Assembly (NCBI GenBank): GCA_039888615.1
Contig: JBDQQS010000008.1
Reading direction: 5' to 3' (one strand)
Length of the DNA: 64,000 nt
Source of the DNA: Flavimaribacter sp039888615
Lineage (GTDB): Bacteria; Pseudomonadota; Alphaproteobacteria; Rhizobiales; Rhizobiaceae
Shown: piece after piece, positions 26,239-34,931 of the stretch
Layout: each line of letters begins with the position of its first letter
Numbering within the stretch: position 1 is the stretch's first letter
Notes under the pieces: generated by a model
Databases searched by the model: none
Seen by the model: only the letters and a program-made list of their open reading frames with translations
What the model was told of the DNA's origin: nothing
Position numbers and translations under genes: made by a program

Positions 26239-27423
26239 TCAGGCTGCTGAACCAGCCGGGGAACTGTGATCGACCTTTTCTCCGAACACCGAGTAAAGGT
26301 TGTGCCGGCCCGTATTCTCGAAGTCGCGCTCTCCGCACAGCGCCATGGTGATGTCGAGTTCCTTCTTCAGGATGTCGTACATCTTGTGGACACCCTCCTT
26401 GCCGAAAGCGCCGAGCCCATAGAGGTACGGGCGTCCGACATAGGTGGCTTTCGCGCCAAGGCATTTCGCCTTCAATATGTCCTGGCCGGAACGGATGCCG
26501 CCATCAAAATGCACTTCGATCCTGTCGCCGACGGCCTCCACAATTTCCGGAAGGACCCGGATGGAAGACGCGGCGCCGTCGAGTTGGCGTCCTCCGTGGT
26601 TGGAGACGATTATGGCTTCCGCGCCCGTATCGACCGCCATCCTGGCGTCTTGCGGGTCGAGAATGCCTTTCAGGATGAGCGGCCCGCCCCAATAATCCTT
26701 GATCCATTTGACATCGTCCCATGACAGCTTCGGGTCGAACTGCTCGGCGGTCCAGCTGTGCAGGGCGGACAAGTCGGAGACGCCCTGGGCGTGGCCGACT
26801 ATGTTGCGGAAAGTGCGTCTGTTTGTTTTCGCCATGGCTGCGACCCAGTAGGGCGAGGTCGCCATGTGCCAAAGATGCTTGGGCGTCAGCCGCGGAGGCG
26901 CGGTCAATTCGTTGCGCAGGTCCTTGTGGCGCTGCCCCAGGATCTGCAGGTCGAGGGTCAGCACAAGGGCGGAACAACCGGCGGCCCGCGCACGATCGAT
27001 AAGACTCCGGGCGAAGTCCCTGTCGCGCATGACATAAAGCTGGAACCAGAACGGCGCCTTGGTGTGTTCGGCGACATCCTCGATTGAACATATGCTCATC
27101 GTTGACAGCGTGAAGGGGATACCCAACTCCTCCGCCGCCTTGGCCGCCAGGATTTCGCCATCGGCCCGTTGCATGCCGCACAGACCTGTCGGGGCAAGCG
27201 CGATCGGAAGCGAAACGTCGCGGCCGATCATTTTCGTCGCTACCGAGCGGTTCGTCATGTCGACAGCGACGCGTTGCCGTAGCTTGATCTCCCGGAAATC
27301 GGCTTCATTCGCCGCGTAGGTGCTTTCTGTCCAGGATCCGGAATCCGCATAGTCGAAAAACAGCTTGGGGACGCGCCGCCGCGCGATTCGCTTGAGATCG
27401 GCGATTTCGAGGACAGGACTCAT
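26239..27423 (-). CDS. FMN-dependent alpha-hydroxy-acid dehydrogenase (LldD-like)
   Basis: Predicted to oxidise L-lactate or a related 2-hydroxy acid to the keto acid with FMN. The product is 394 aa. Family features are FDYADSGSWTE near the N-terminus, APTGLCGMQRADGE, FQLYVMRDR, and the active site SNHGGRQLDGA with catalytic His and Arg. HFDGGIRSGQDILKA completes the phosphate-binding region. Substrate is probably L-lactate but mandelate-type acids cannot be excluded. Confidence 0.9.
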   Translation of the reverse strand: MSPVLEIADLKRIARRRVPKLFFDYADSGSWTESTYAANEADFREIKLRQRVAVDMTNRSVATKMIGRDVSLPIALAPTGLCGMQRADGEILAAKAAEELGIPFTLSTMSICSIEDVAEHTKAPFWFQLYVMRDRDFARSLIDRARAAGCSALVLTLDLQILGQRHKDLRNELTAPPRLTPKHLWHMATSPYWVAAMAKTNRRTFRNIVGHAQGVSDLSALHSWTAEQFDPKLSWDDVKWIKDYWGGPLILKGILDPQDARMAVDTGAEAIIVSNHGGRQLDGAASSIRVLPEIVEAVGDRIEVHFDGGIRSGQDILKAKCLGAKATYVGRPYLYGLGAFGKEGVHKMYDILKKELDITMALCGERDFENTGRHNLYSVFGEKVDHSSPAGSAA

Positions 27424-27572
27424 TTAGTGTCTCCAGAGAGGGTGGCGATGGCGCCGGCAGGTCGCGCCATCATAGTCACGCAGAGCGTTGTTACAAGCGG
27501 AAGCGGCCGGTAAATCAAATGCGCAACATATGCTGCGAACACAATGATTCGATTGCGCTTAGCGTTAAAGGA

Positions 27573-28565
27573 TCACGAAGCCTTTGACACTGTCGTCGCC
27601 TGGAATTTTGACATGAGATAGGGGCCGGACAGCACCGGCGCGTATTTCGCTTCTCCGTCCTCTGCGCGGCAGGATTCCAGACACTCGATCGACGCCGCCC
27701 AGTTGGGCTGGTGGAAGAATGCAAAGGATTGCCTGCGATCCATGCCGCCTTCCTCCGGCGGCGGATTGACGACGCGGTGCAGCGTCGAGACCCAACGGTC
27801 GTTTGTCCATCGCGCCATGAGGTCGCCGATATTGATGACAAAGGCGCCCGGCACCGGCGGCACGGCGATCCAGACGCCCTCCGGAGACAGGATCTCGAGA
27901 CCCCGCGAGCCCGCCTGCGGCAGCAGTATAGTCAGACTGCCGTAGTCAGTATGGGCGCCGGCGCGAAGCTGGCCGGCTTCCGGAGCCTTGGTCTGTTCCG
28001 GATAGTTGAGCGCCCGTAGGGCGCTTATCGGTTCATCGATGAAGGATTCGAAGAAGTCGTCCGGCAGATTCAGCGCTACGGCGAACACCTTCATGATGCG
28101 AGACGCCAGATCCTCCATCGACCGGTAATAGGTCTTCCAGGCGTCCACGAAGCCATCAGGTTCGCCAGGCCAGATCGTGTCTGCGTAACAGAAGGACAAG
28201 GCGTCGGGATCGGAAACATCCGCTGGCGTCGCGAGCGGTCCGCCATTGAAACTTTCTTTCAGGTCCGGCGGCGTGTCGTCTCCGCGCGATTTGGCGAGCG
28301 CCTCCTTTTCCGGTCCCAGATAGCCATATGGATAGCCGTCATAGGGTGCGCGCGCCTGTTGTTTCACCTCGGCGGGAAGGTCGAAGAATTCATGCGCCTT
28401 GCCCCACGCTGCGTCGATGATTTCCTGCGGGACGCCATGATTGCCGACGGCCAGAAATCCGGTCTCACTGCAAATCCGGTCCACATCCTCGCCAAGCGTC
28501 TTTCTCGTTTGCGGATCCGCTGTCTCGAAGGCTGCAAGATCGAATACGGGAAAGGCTTTGGACAT
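27573..28565 (-). CDS. 2-Oxoglutarate/Fe(II) oxygenase, isopenicillin-N-synthase-like
   Basis: A 330-aa cytoplasmic oxygenase from ATG 28565 (MSKAFPVFD), which has GGAG seven bases upstream. The N-terminal DIOX_N-type region (GFLAVGNHGVPQEIIDAAW) and the C-terminal double-stranded beta-helix with the iron ligands HTDYGSLT and the distal His in STLHRVVNPP are present, with RQSFAFFHQPN carrying the 2-oxoglutarate Arg. Its substrate is unknown. It is divergent from the MarR regulator, and a palindrome in the gap may control both. Confidence 0.86.
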   Translation of the reverse strand: MSKAFPVFDLAAFETADPQTRKTLGEDVDRICSETGFLAVGNHGVPQEIIDAAWGKAHEFFDLPAEVKQQARAPYDGYPYGYLGPEKEALAKSRGDDTPPDLKESFNGGPLATPADVSDPDALSFCYADTIWPGEPDGFVDAWKTYYRSMEDLASRIMKVFAVALNLPDDFFESFIDEPISALRALNYPEQTKAPEAGQLRAGAHTDYGSLTILLPQAGSRGLEILSPEGVWIAVPPVPGAFVINIGDLMARWTNDRWVSTLHRVVNPPPEEGGMDRRQSFAFFHQPNWAASIECLESCRAEDGEAKYAPVLSGPYLMSKFQATTVSKAS

Positions 28566-28673
28566 CAGGCGCTCCAGTCTGGAAAATTCGATCGAAAGCG
28601 TGATCATACGCTCCAGTGCCTGTCAATAGACAGACCGAGCGTTGCACGGGGCTGGCGAGATTTACATCACGGG

Positions 28674-28694
28674 ATTGTTACCATATAGAACAAT
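28674..28694. promoter_or_regulatory. Palindromic operator candidate for the MarR regulator
   Basis: ATTGTT-N9-AACAAT lies 24 bp before the marR-type start, in the gap shared with the divergent oxygenase gene. MarR regulators of hydroxycinnamate catabolism bind similar A/T-rich palindromes overlapping their own promoters. The pairing of this site with this regulator is inferred from position. Confidence 0.6.
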
Positions 28695-28718
28695 TAGCAA
28701 CGATGCGCGGGGGTAGTC

Positions 28719-29216
28719 GTGAATCAAACGGACGTTAATGCGGGCGAGGAAGATTCTGACGGGGAAATCGGCCAGGCCGATCTCCTTGGACTGATCGGCT
28801 ACAACATGAAGCGCGCCTACATGTTGTTCTATCAGGATCTGAAGCAGAACCTCGCCGAATTCGAATTGCGCCAGCGGACGTTTTCCGTTCTGTCTCTGGT
28901 AATCGAAAACCCGAATATCAGCCAGATCGAGGTGGCGCGCACGCTCGGCATCGAACGGTCGGGAACGGTCGTCATAGTGGATGAGCTGGAGGAGCGCGGA
29001 CTCGTCGTGCGGGAGAGAGCGCCTGGCGACCGCCGCGCCTATGCGTTGGCGGCGACTGATGCGGGAAAGGCGCTCTACCGAAAGGCCATCAAGAGGATCG
29101 CCGATCATGAAGACCGGATCCTGTCGGACCTGAGTCAGAACGACAGGAAGGCATTGATGGCGCTGCTGCGCCGGATTCACATGGTGGATAAGGGAGGAAA
29201 TCAGGGTGAGGATTGA
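28719..29216 (+). CDS. MarR-family regulator
   Basis: A 165-aa winged-helix regulator starting at GTG 28719 (MNQTDVNAG). The DNA-binding region reads NPNISQIEVARTLGIERSGT and then VDELEERGLVVRERAPGDRR, the wing of MarR proteins. It overlaps the downstream SDR gene by 11 nt and precedes feruloyl-CoA synthase, the usual setting for a repressor that responds to hydroxycinnamoyl-CoA thioesters. Effector identity is inferred from that setting. Confidence 0.88.
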   Translation: MNQTDVNAGEEDSDGEIGQADLLGLIGYNMKRAYMLFYQDLKQNLAEFELRQRTFSVLSLVIENPNISQIEVARTLGIERSGTVVIVDELEERGLVVRERAPGDRRAYALAATDAGKALYRKAIKRIADHEDRILSDLSQNDRKALMALLRRIHMVDKGGNQGED

Positions 29217-29973
29217 TTCAAGTACAAAGGCCATTGTCTCGGGCGGCGCTTCGGGACTGGGCGAGGCGGTTGCGCGCAACCTCGCCGGTAGCGGCGCCAA
29301 GGTCTGCCTTTTCGACCTCAACGAAGAGAAGGGGAAGGCGCTGGGCGCGGAAATCAGCGGCGAATTCATCAAGGTCGACGTCAGCGACGTTGAAAGCGTG
29401 GAAGCGGGATTCAAGGCGGCGCGGGCCGCCCAGGGGCAGGAAAACATATTCGTCAATTGCGCTGGTATCGGCGGAGCGATGAAGACGGTCTCCAAGGGGC
29501 AGCCTCACGATTTTTCGCTCTATGAGAAGGTCATACGCATAAATCTGATGGGGACGTTTCTTTGCGCCTCGCGGGCGGCCGCCGGCATGGCCGAAGCAGA
29601 GCCGTTGAACGAGGACGGAGAGCGCGGCGTTATCATCAACACCGCTTCAGTCGCCGCCTATGACGGGCAGATAGGGCAGGTCGCCTATTCCTCGTCCAAG
29701 GGCGGCATTGTCGGCATGACGCTGCCGATGGCGCGCGATCTTGCAGCTTCTGGCGTCCGGGTCATGACGATTGCGCCTGGCATCTTCCTGACGCCGCTTC
29801 TGGCGGGTCTGTCGGACGAAGTTCAGGCGTCGCTTGGCGCGCAGGTTCCGTTTCCTTCGCGCCTGGGTCTGCCGGTGGAATATGCGATGCTCGCGCGATC
29901 GATCATCGAGAATTCGATGCTGAACGGCGAGGTTATCCGGCTGGACGGCGCCATTCGCATGGCGCCGCGCTGA
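29206..29973 (+). CDS. Short-chain dehydrogenase, 3-hydroxyacyl-CoA dehydrogenase-like
   Basis: A 255-aa SDR of the HSD10 type. Cofactor motif SGGASGLGEA (TGxxxGxG with S for T), NCAG, and the catalytic Ser plus YSSSKGG are present; VDVSD supports NAD(H). The start is GTG 29206 with AGGGAGG eight bases upstream, inside the end of the marR-type gene. In this module it could oxidise 3-hydroxy-3-arylpropionyl-CoA, formed by hydration of feruloyl- or coumaroyl-CoA. Confidence 0.88.
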   Translation: MRIDSSTKAIVSGGASGLGEAVARNLAGSGAKVCLFDLNEEKGKALGAEISGEFIKVDVSDVESVEAGFKAARAAQGQENIFVNCAGIGGAMKTVSKGQPHDFSLYEKVIRINLMGTFLCASRAAAGMAEAEPLNEDGERGVIINTASVAAYDGQIGQVAYSSSKGGIVGMTLPMARDLAASGVRVMTIAPGIFLTPLLAGLSDEVQASLGAQVPFPSRLGLPVEYAMLARSIIENSMLNGEVIRLDGAIRMAPR

Positions 29974-30191
29974 CGCATACCAGGAAAGCGTCGAACGTGC
30001 GTTTTAGCGTTCGCAAGTGGATCGAAACCAGCGCCAAAACGAAAGCCTTGAAGCTGTCGAGATCGACCGTCCGGTTCCCATCGGAAACGGAATATTAGTT
30101 CTATCACCGAACTGTTTCAATGTAGACAGTACGGGACTTCCCGTGGCAATATCGGGATGGAGTTGTGGTCACAGACCATTATGGGAGGATA

Positions 30192-32036
30192 ATGTTGCAA
30201 CCGGAAAAGCCGCGTCGGTCGTTTACGCCATGGAAGCCCGAATTCAGGATCGAGGAACGAAGCGACGGCTCTATACTCATGGAGCAGACGGAGCCGCTGG
30301 ATTCATATCCCGAGAAGATGACGGATTGTCTCCTGCGATGGGCTGAAGAGCAACCGGACAGGACATACCTTGCGCGTCGCGTGAAAGGCGGCGACTGGCG
30401 GAAAATCAACTACCGCGATGCACTGGCGGCTGTCCGTTCCATCGGCAGCTACCTGCTGTCGATTGGCCTTGACGCATCACGGCCGGTTCTCATTCTGTCC
30501 GAAAACAGCATAGAACACGCGCTGATGGCGCTGGGCGCGCAATATGTCGGCATTCCGTCGGCGGCTGTCTCGCCGGCCTATTCCCTGATTTCCAGTGACC
30601 ACGGCAAGCTTTCGGATCTCGTCGCCAATCTTCAGCCTGGCCTTGTCTTTGCCGACGACGGCGAAAAATTCGCAGCCGCCATCAAGGCGATCCTCAAACC
30701 CGGAATGCATCTTGTTGTCTGCGAACCGGGGCCGTCTGGCGGCGATAGCGTGCTTTTTGACGACGTCCTTAAGACAGAGGCGTCACAAGAAGCCGAAGAC
30801 GCCTGTCGCGCCGTCAATGCTGACACCGTCGCCAAATATCTCTTCACCTCCGGCTCCACCGGCAGTCCGAAGGGAGTCATCAACACGCAACGGATGATGA
30901 CCTCAAATCAGGTGATGGTCGCCGATTGCTATACGTTTCTGAGAGAATGGCCGCCGGTTGTCGTCGACTGGGCGCCCTGGAACCATACAGCCAGCGGCAA
31001 CAAGGTTTTCAACATGATCCTGTATCACGGGGGCACCTTCTACATCGACGACGGCAAGCCCACGCCTGTCGGCATTCAGGAAACGATCCGGAACCTTAAG
31101 GAAATCTCGCCGTCATGGTACTTCAATGTTCCGGTCGGCTACGACATGCTCGCCAAGGCTTTTGAAGCGGACGATGCGCTTTGCGCCAGTTTCTTCCGTG
31201 ATCTGAGCATGATGATGTATGCGGGCGCCGGAATGGCCCAGCACACCTGGGACAAGCTAAAGCAACTTGCGAGAAAGACGACCGGTCACGACGTGTTGCT
31301 GGCCGCCGGACTGGGCGCAACCGAGACCGCGCCTTTCGCGCTCATGTGCATGGAGGCGCAGGAATCCGCCGGCAATATCGGCGTTCCTTCCCGCGGACTT
31401 GTCTTGAAGCTCGTTCCCAACGAGGACAAGCTGGAAGCGCGTCTCAAAGGGCCGTCCATAACACCGGGCTATCTCAATGACCTGGAACAGACAAAGAAGG
31501 CCTTCGACGAGGAAGGTTTCTATTGTCTTGGCGACGCGTTGCGTCCGGCCGATCCCGAAAATTTTACCAAGGGCTTCTTCTTCGACGGGCGGATTGCGGA
31601 AAACTTCAAGCTGTCGACCGGAACCTGGGTGGCTGTCGGCGCTCTCCGGGCGGGCTTTATCGATCATTTCTCCGGGCTGGTGAAGGACGTGGTCATCGTC
31701 GGCGAAAACCGCCATTACCTTGCAGCGCTCGCCATTCCCCATGAACAGCATGTCCGGGAGCTTGCTTCCGACCATTTCGAGGGCAAAAGCCTTGCGGAAG
31801 TTCTCGACAGCGATATCGCGCGCGCTGCGTTTCAGGAAAAGCTGACTGGCCTCGCGAAATCCGCGACAGGCTCCTCAACGCGCATCATGAGCATGATTGC
31901 TATGGCCGATCCGCCGGACCTCGACAAGGGCGAACTGACGGACAAGGGATCGATCAACCAGCGTGCGGTTCTGCGCAACCGACCGGAGCTTGTTGACGCG
32001 CTTTATGATGGACGGCCGGACGTGATTGAAGCCTGA
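30192..32036 (+). CDS. fcs: Feruloyl-CoA synthase
   Basis: An adenylate-forming ligase that activates ferulate, p-coumarate or caffeate to the CoA thioester. The product is 614 aa from ATG 30192, preceded by GGGAGG. The AMP-binding motif is FTSGSTGSPKGV. Fcs-type segments are WAPWNHTASGNKVFN, YHGGTFYIDDGKPTP, and GLGATETAPFA. The C-terminal part (GTWVAVGALR, VKDVVIVGENRHYLAALAIP) is characteristic. It lies 218 nt after the SDR gene and converges on the TRAP genes. Confidence 0.9.
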   Translation: MLQPEKPRRSFTPWKPEFRIEERSDGSILMEQTEPLDSYPEKMTDCLLRWAEEQPDRTYLARRVKGGDWRKINYRDALAAVRSIGSYLLSIGLDASRPVLILSENSIEHALMALGAQYVGIPSAAVSPAYSLISSDHGKLSDLVANLQPGLVFADDGEKFAAAIKAILKPGMHLVVCEPGPSGGDSVLFDDVLKTEASQEAEDACRAVNADTVAKYLFTSGSTGSPKGVINTQRMMTSNQVMVADCYTFLREWPPVVVDWAPWNHTASGNKVFNMILYHGGTFYIDDGKPTPVGIQETIRNLKEISPSWYFNVPVGYDMLAKAFEADDALCASFFRDLSMMMYAGAGMAQHTWDKLKQLARKTTGHDVLLAAGLGATETAPFALMCMEAQESAGNIGVPSRGLVLKLVPNEDKLEARLKGPSITPGYLNDLEQTKKAFDEEGFYCLGDALRPADPENFTKGFFFDGRIAENFKLSTGTWVAVGALRAGFIDHFSGLVKDVVIVGENRHYLAALAIPHEQHVRELASDHFEGKSLAEVLDSDIARAAFQEKLTGLAKSATGSSTRIMSMIAMADPPDLDKGELTDKGSINQRAVLRNRPELVDALYDGRPDVIEA

Positions 32037-32052
32037 GCGTGCTCGTCGGCTG

Positions 32053-33375
32053 TCAATACATGAGCCAGACGAGACCCAGTGTGATAGCCGGAAAGGCCGC
32101 GAGAATGGCCACCCGAACGATGTCGGTGATAACGAAAGGAAGAACGCCGCGGAAGGTCTGACCGATCGGGATCTCTGGCGCCATGCCGTTGATGACGAAC
32201 AGGTTCATGCCCACCGGCGGCGTGATCAGCCCGACCTCGACGACGATCAGCACAAGAATGCCGAACCACAAACCGAAATCGTCCGGCGAGAGGCCGAAAT
32301 CGAGCGCGATCATGATCGGGAAGAAGATCGGCACTGTCAGCAGAACCATGGACAGGCTGTCCATGACGCAGCCGAAGACGAGATAGAGCACAAGTACAAG
32401 AAACAGCACAAGCCAGGGGCTGAAGCTCTGCTCGGCGACAAAGGCCGCCATCTCCTGGGGTAGTTGCGTCAGCGCCAGGAAACTGTTGAAGAAGCCGGCG
32501 CCCAGTATGATCAGGAAGATCATGGCCGTGGTGTTGGCCGTCGACAAAATCGCTTCCTTAAGCTTGCTGAAGGTCATGCCGCCGGCCAGGACGGCGACGA
32601 CGCCCGTGCCTGCGGCGCCAACCGCAGCGGCTTCCGTCGGCGTGAATATGCCAGCGTAGATGCCGCCCACCACCAGCAGGAATATCAGCATGACCGGCCA
32701 GACCGGAATCAGCGACTTCAACCGATCACCGTAGGGCAGCCTCTCCCGAAGCTGTCCGGAATCCTTGCTTAAATGCGCGTAGATTGAAATGGCGATCATA
32801 TAGCTGATCGCGGCCAAAATGCCCGGTATGAAGGCTGCCGCGAATAGTTTCGCGATATTCTGTTCCGTCAGAATGGCGTAGATGACCAGAATGACGGAGG
32901 GTGGAATGAGGATGCCAAGCGTGCCGCCTGCCGCCAGCGCACCGGTCGCAAGTGGTCCTGAATAGCCGTATTTGCGCAGTTCGGGCAAGGCGACCTGTCC
33001 CATGGTGGCGGCTGTTGCCAGCGATGAGCCGCAGATGGCGCCGAAACCGGCGCAGGCTCCGACAGCGGCCATGGCGACGCCGCCCCGTTTGTGCCCCAGC
33101 CAGTTTTCAGCGGCTTTGAAGAGCGCAGCCGACATGCCGCCGAGGGTCGCGAACTGCCCCATCAGCAAAAACAGCGGAATAATGGAAAAGGAATAGCTGG
33201 AGAAGGTGCCGTAGGTAGTGTGCTTGAGTTGCGAAAACACCATGCCCGTGGAGCCTGTCACCAGATAGTTGCCCCCGAAGCCGACGACGAGCATCGCGAT
33301 GGCGATCGGGATACGCAGGAATATCAAGGCGAGCAGAACGGGGAACGACCAGAGCCCGATTTCGAAATTCGTCAT
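32053..33375 (-). CDS. TRAP transporter large permease (DctM)
   Basis: The 12-helix membrane subunit of a tripartite ATP-independent periplasmic transporter. The product is 440 aa from ATG 33375 (MTNFEIGLW), overlapping the small subunit stop by ATGA. Family stretches include GGTLGILIPPSVILVIY and FTPTEAAAVGA. The final part reads PPVGMNLFVINGMA. Sitting between a crotonase and feruloyl-CoA synthase, it may import aromatic acids. A much longer reading frame into the small subunit is not real. Confidence 0.92.
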   Translation of the reverse strand: MTNFEIGLWSFPVLLALIFLRIPIAIAMLVVGFGGNYLVTGSTGMVFSQLKHTTYGTFSSYSFSIIPLFLLMGQFATLGGMSAALFKAAENWLGHKRGGVAMAAVGACAGFGAICGSSLATAATMGQVALPELRKYGYSGPLATGALAAGGTLGILIPPSVILVIYAILTEQNIAKLFAAAFIPGILAAISYMIAISIYAHLSKDSGQLRERLPYGDRLKSLIPVWPVMLIFLLVVGGIYAGIFTPTEAAAVGAAGTGVVAVLAGGMTFSKLKEAILSTANTTAMIFLIILGAGFFNSFLALTQLPQEMAAFVAEQSFSPWLVLFLVLVLYLVFGCVMDSLSMVLLTVPIFFPIMIALDFGLSPDDFGLWFGILVLIVVEVGLITPPVGMNLFVINGMAPEIPIGQTFRGVLPFVITDIVRVAILAAFPAITLGLVWLMY

Positions 33376-33878
33376 GGCTGGCGCTCCGCGGGATCGAAAA
33401 GCGTTCTGAGCAGGCAGTAGGCGGAAACAACAACGAAGACCACGGCTCCCACAAGCCCTGCGGCGTAGGCGATCCATACCGGGAACTGCAGGATGAACGT
33501 GGTTTCCAGATAGCTCTTCTTGTCGAGCATGCCGAGCCAAAGTCGCCAGGCGATCAGGAACGCGACGATCAGCATCAACAGGTTGGCGACGAAGTCGATG
33601 AACCGGTTGAACGCATCGCCGAAGACTGGCTTGAACAGATCGACGCGGGCGTGGCCGCTCTTGAACTGACACCACGGCAGGAAGCAGAACACCGCGAAGC
33701 CGACGCCGATCTCGACCAGTTCGAAATCCCCCGGAACCGGTCCCAGGCCGACGCCGATCATGGCGCGGCCGGCGATGCTGACACACGCCATCAAGACAAC
33801 GGCGATCAGCACCAGACCGCCCGCGAGCGCCGTGTATCTGGCGAGAAAGTCGACGACTGTGTCCAAGGTGCGGTGCAT
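33372..33878 (-). CDS. TRAP transporter small permease (DctQ)
   Basis: A 168-aa four-helix membrane protein of the DctQ family (ALAGGLVLIAVVLMACVSIAG, then EIGVGFAVFCFLPWCQF). It is translationally coupled to the large subunit. The periplasmic binding protein dctP normally found beside these genes is not within the window. Confidence 0.88.
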   Translation of the reverse strand: MHRTLDTVVDFLARYTALAGGLVLIAVVLMACVSIAGRAMIGVGLGPVPGDFELVEIGVGFAVFCFLPWCQFKSGHARVDLFKPVFGDAFNRFIDFVANLLMLIVAFLIAWRLWLGMLDKKSYLETTFILQFPVWIAYAAGLVGAVVFVVVSAYCLLRTLFDPAERQP

Positions 33879-34006
33879 GCGTTCGTCGTGATCCTGTTAA
33901 TCAACTACCGGAATACGAATTGTGGCGGACTATGACCAGAGGTTACGGACCGTAGCAAGTGTTGATTGCGGCATATTCGGCGGAAACGCGGAGCGGACGT
34001 TGTCGG

Positions 34007-34789
34007 CTATCGGAATACCGGCGCGCGTTTTTCCAGAAACGCCTTCAGACCTTCCTCGGCGTCCGATCCTGTCTGGGACAGCGCGGCGCTCAAACTTTCG
34101 ACGAACAGGCCGTCAGCCCTGCTCATGTCGTTGATGCGGCTGATGGCGTTGATCATGAAATAATTGGACAGCGATGCGTTTTTCGCGATCTTGCCGGCGA
34201 GTTCCACGGCTTTTTCCAGCGCCTTGCCTTCTTCGGCGAGGTAGTGGCTGAGGCCCAGGTCGAGCCCTTCTTCCGCATTGTACTTGCGGCCGGTGAGCAT
34301 CATTTCGGTCATCCGGTCGGCGCCGAGTATCCGGCCGACGCGCACGGTCGCGCCGCCGCCGACAAAGATGCCGCGCCGACCTTCCGGCAACTGGTAGATC
34401 GTCGATGGTTCGGCAATACGCACATGGGTGGATGTGGCGAGTTCCAGACCACCGCCAATTACGGCGCCGAACATTGCCGAGACGACCGGGAGACCTCCGG
34501 ACTGGATGACGTCCATAACCCGATGCCAGTTTCGCGAGTGGTGGAGCGTATCTTCTGCGCTGCGCTGCACGTGCTCCGACAGATCGAGGCCCGAACAGTA
34601 ATGACCATGGCTGCCGGTAAGAACGACCGCACGCACGCCCTCGGGCGGGTTGGAGAAAAAATCATCCAGTTTCTCAAGCAGGCCGTCGTTCATGGCGTTG
34701 CGTCGTTCCGGACGACACATTGTCAGTATGGCGGTCGGCCCGTCCTGTTCTATGGACAGGATATTCTGAGCTTCGCTTGCTTTCTGCAT
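34007..34789 (-). CDS. Enoyl-CoA hydratase/isomerase family protein
   Basis: A 260-aa crotonase from ATG 34789 (MQKASEAQN). The oxyanion-hole regions are SHGHYCSGLDL and AMFGAVIGGGLELA; the second catalytic region reads LPEGRRGIFVGGG, with Glu in place. It does not resemble the classical feruloyl-CoA hydratase-lyase closely. A hydratase for a beta-oxidative hydroxycinnamate route is therefore one reading. Orientation and spacing (128 nt) suggest it is co-transcribed with the TRAP genes. Confidence 0.87.
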   Translation of the reverse strand: MQKASEAQNILSIEQDGPTAILTMCRPERRNAMNDGLLEKLDDFFSNPPEGVRAVVLTGSHGHYCSGLDLSEHVQRSAEDTLHHSRNWHRVMDVIQSGGLPVVSAMFGAVIGGGLELATSTHVRIAEPSTIYQLPEGRRGIFVGGGATVRVGRILGADRMTEMMLTGRKYNAEEGLDLGLSHYLAEEGKALEKAVELAGKIAKNASLSNYFMINAISRINDMSRADGLFVESLSAALSQTGSDAEEGLKAFLEKRAPVFR

Positions 34790-34931
34790 TTGTTGGTATT
34801 TCACTCCACCCTGCTTTTCGGAGAAAAAGCCATCAAGCCGGCGACTGACCAGTCGCGGCAAAATTTGTTACTCCAGTAAACAGTTCCCCCTTACAACAAT
34901 ATTGACGCCAAGGTCCAGCCCGCGCGCGTCG

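Noticed and set aside
30097..30113. AGTTC-N7-GAACT inverted repeat in front of feruloyl-CoA synthase as a second MarR site.
   Set aside because: The arms are only 5 bp and differ from the palindrome at 28674-28694; expected by chance at this length.
30017..30346. A 109-codon plus-strand frame between the SDR and feruloyl-CoA synthase genes.
   Set aside because: It runs far into the synthase gene in another frame and has no motif; the gap is more likely a promoter region.
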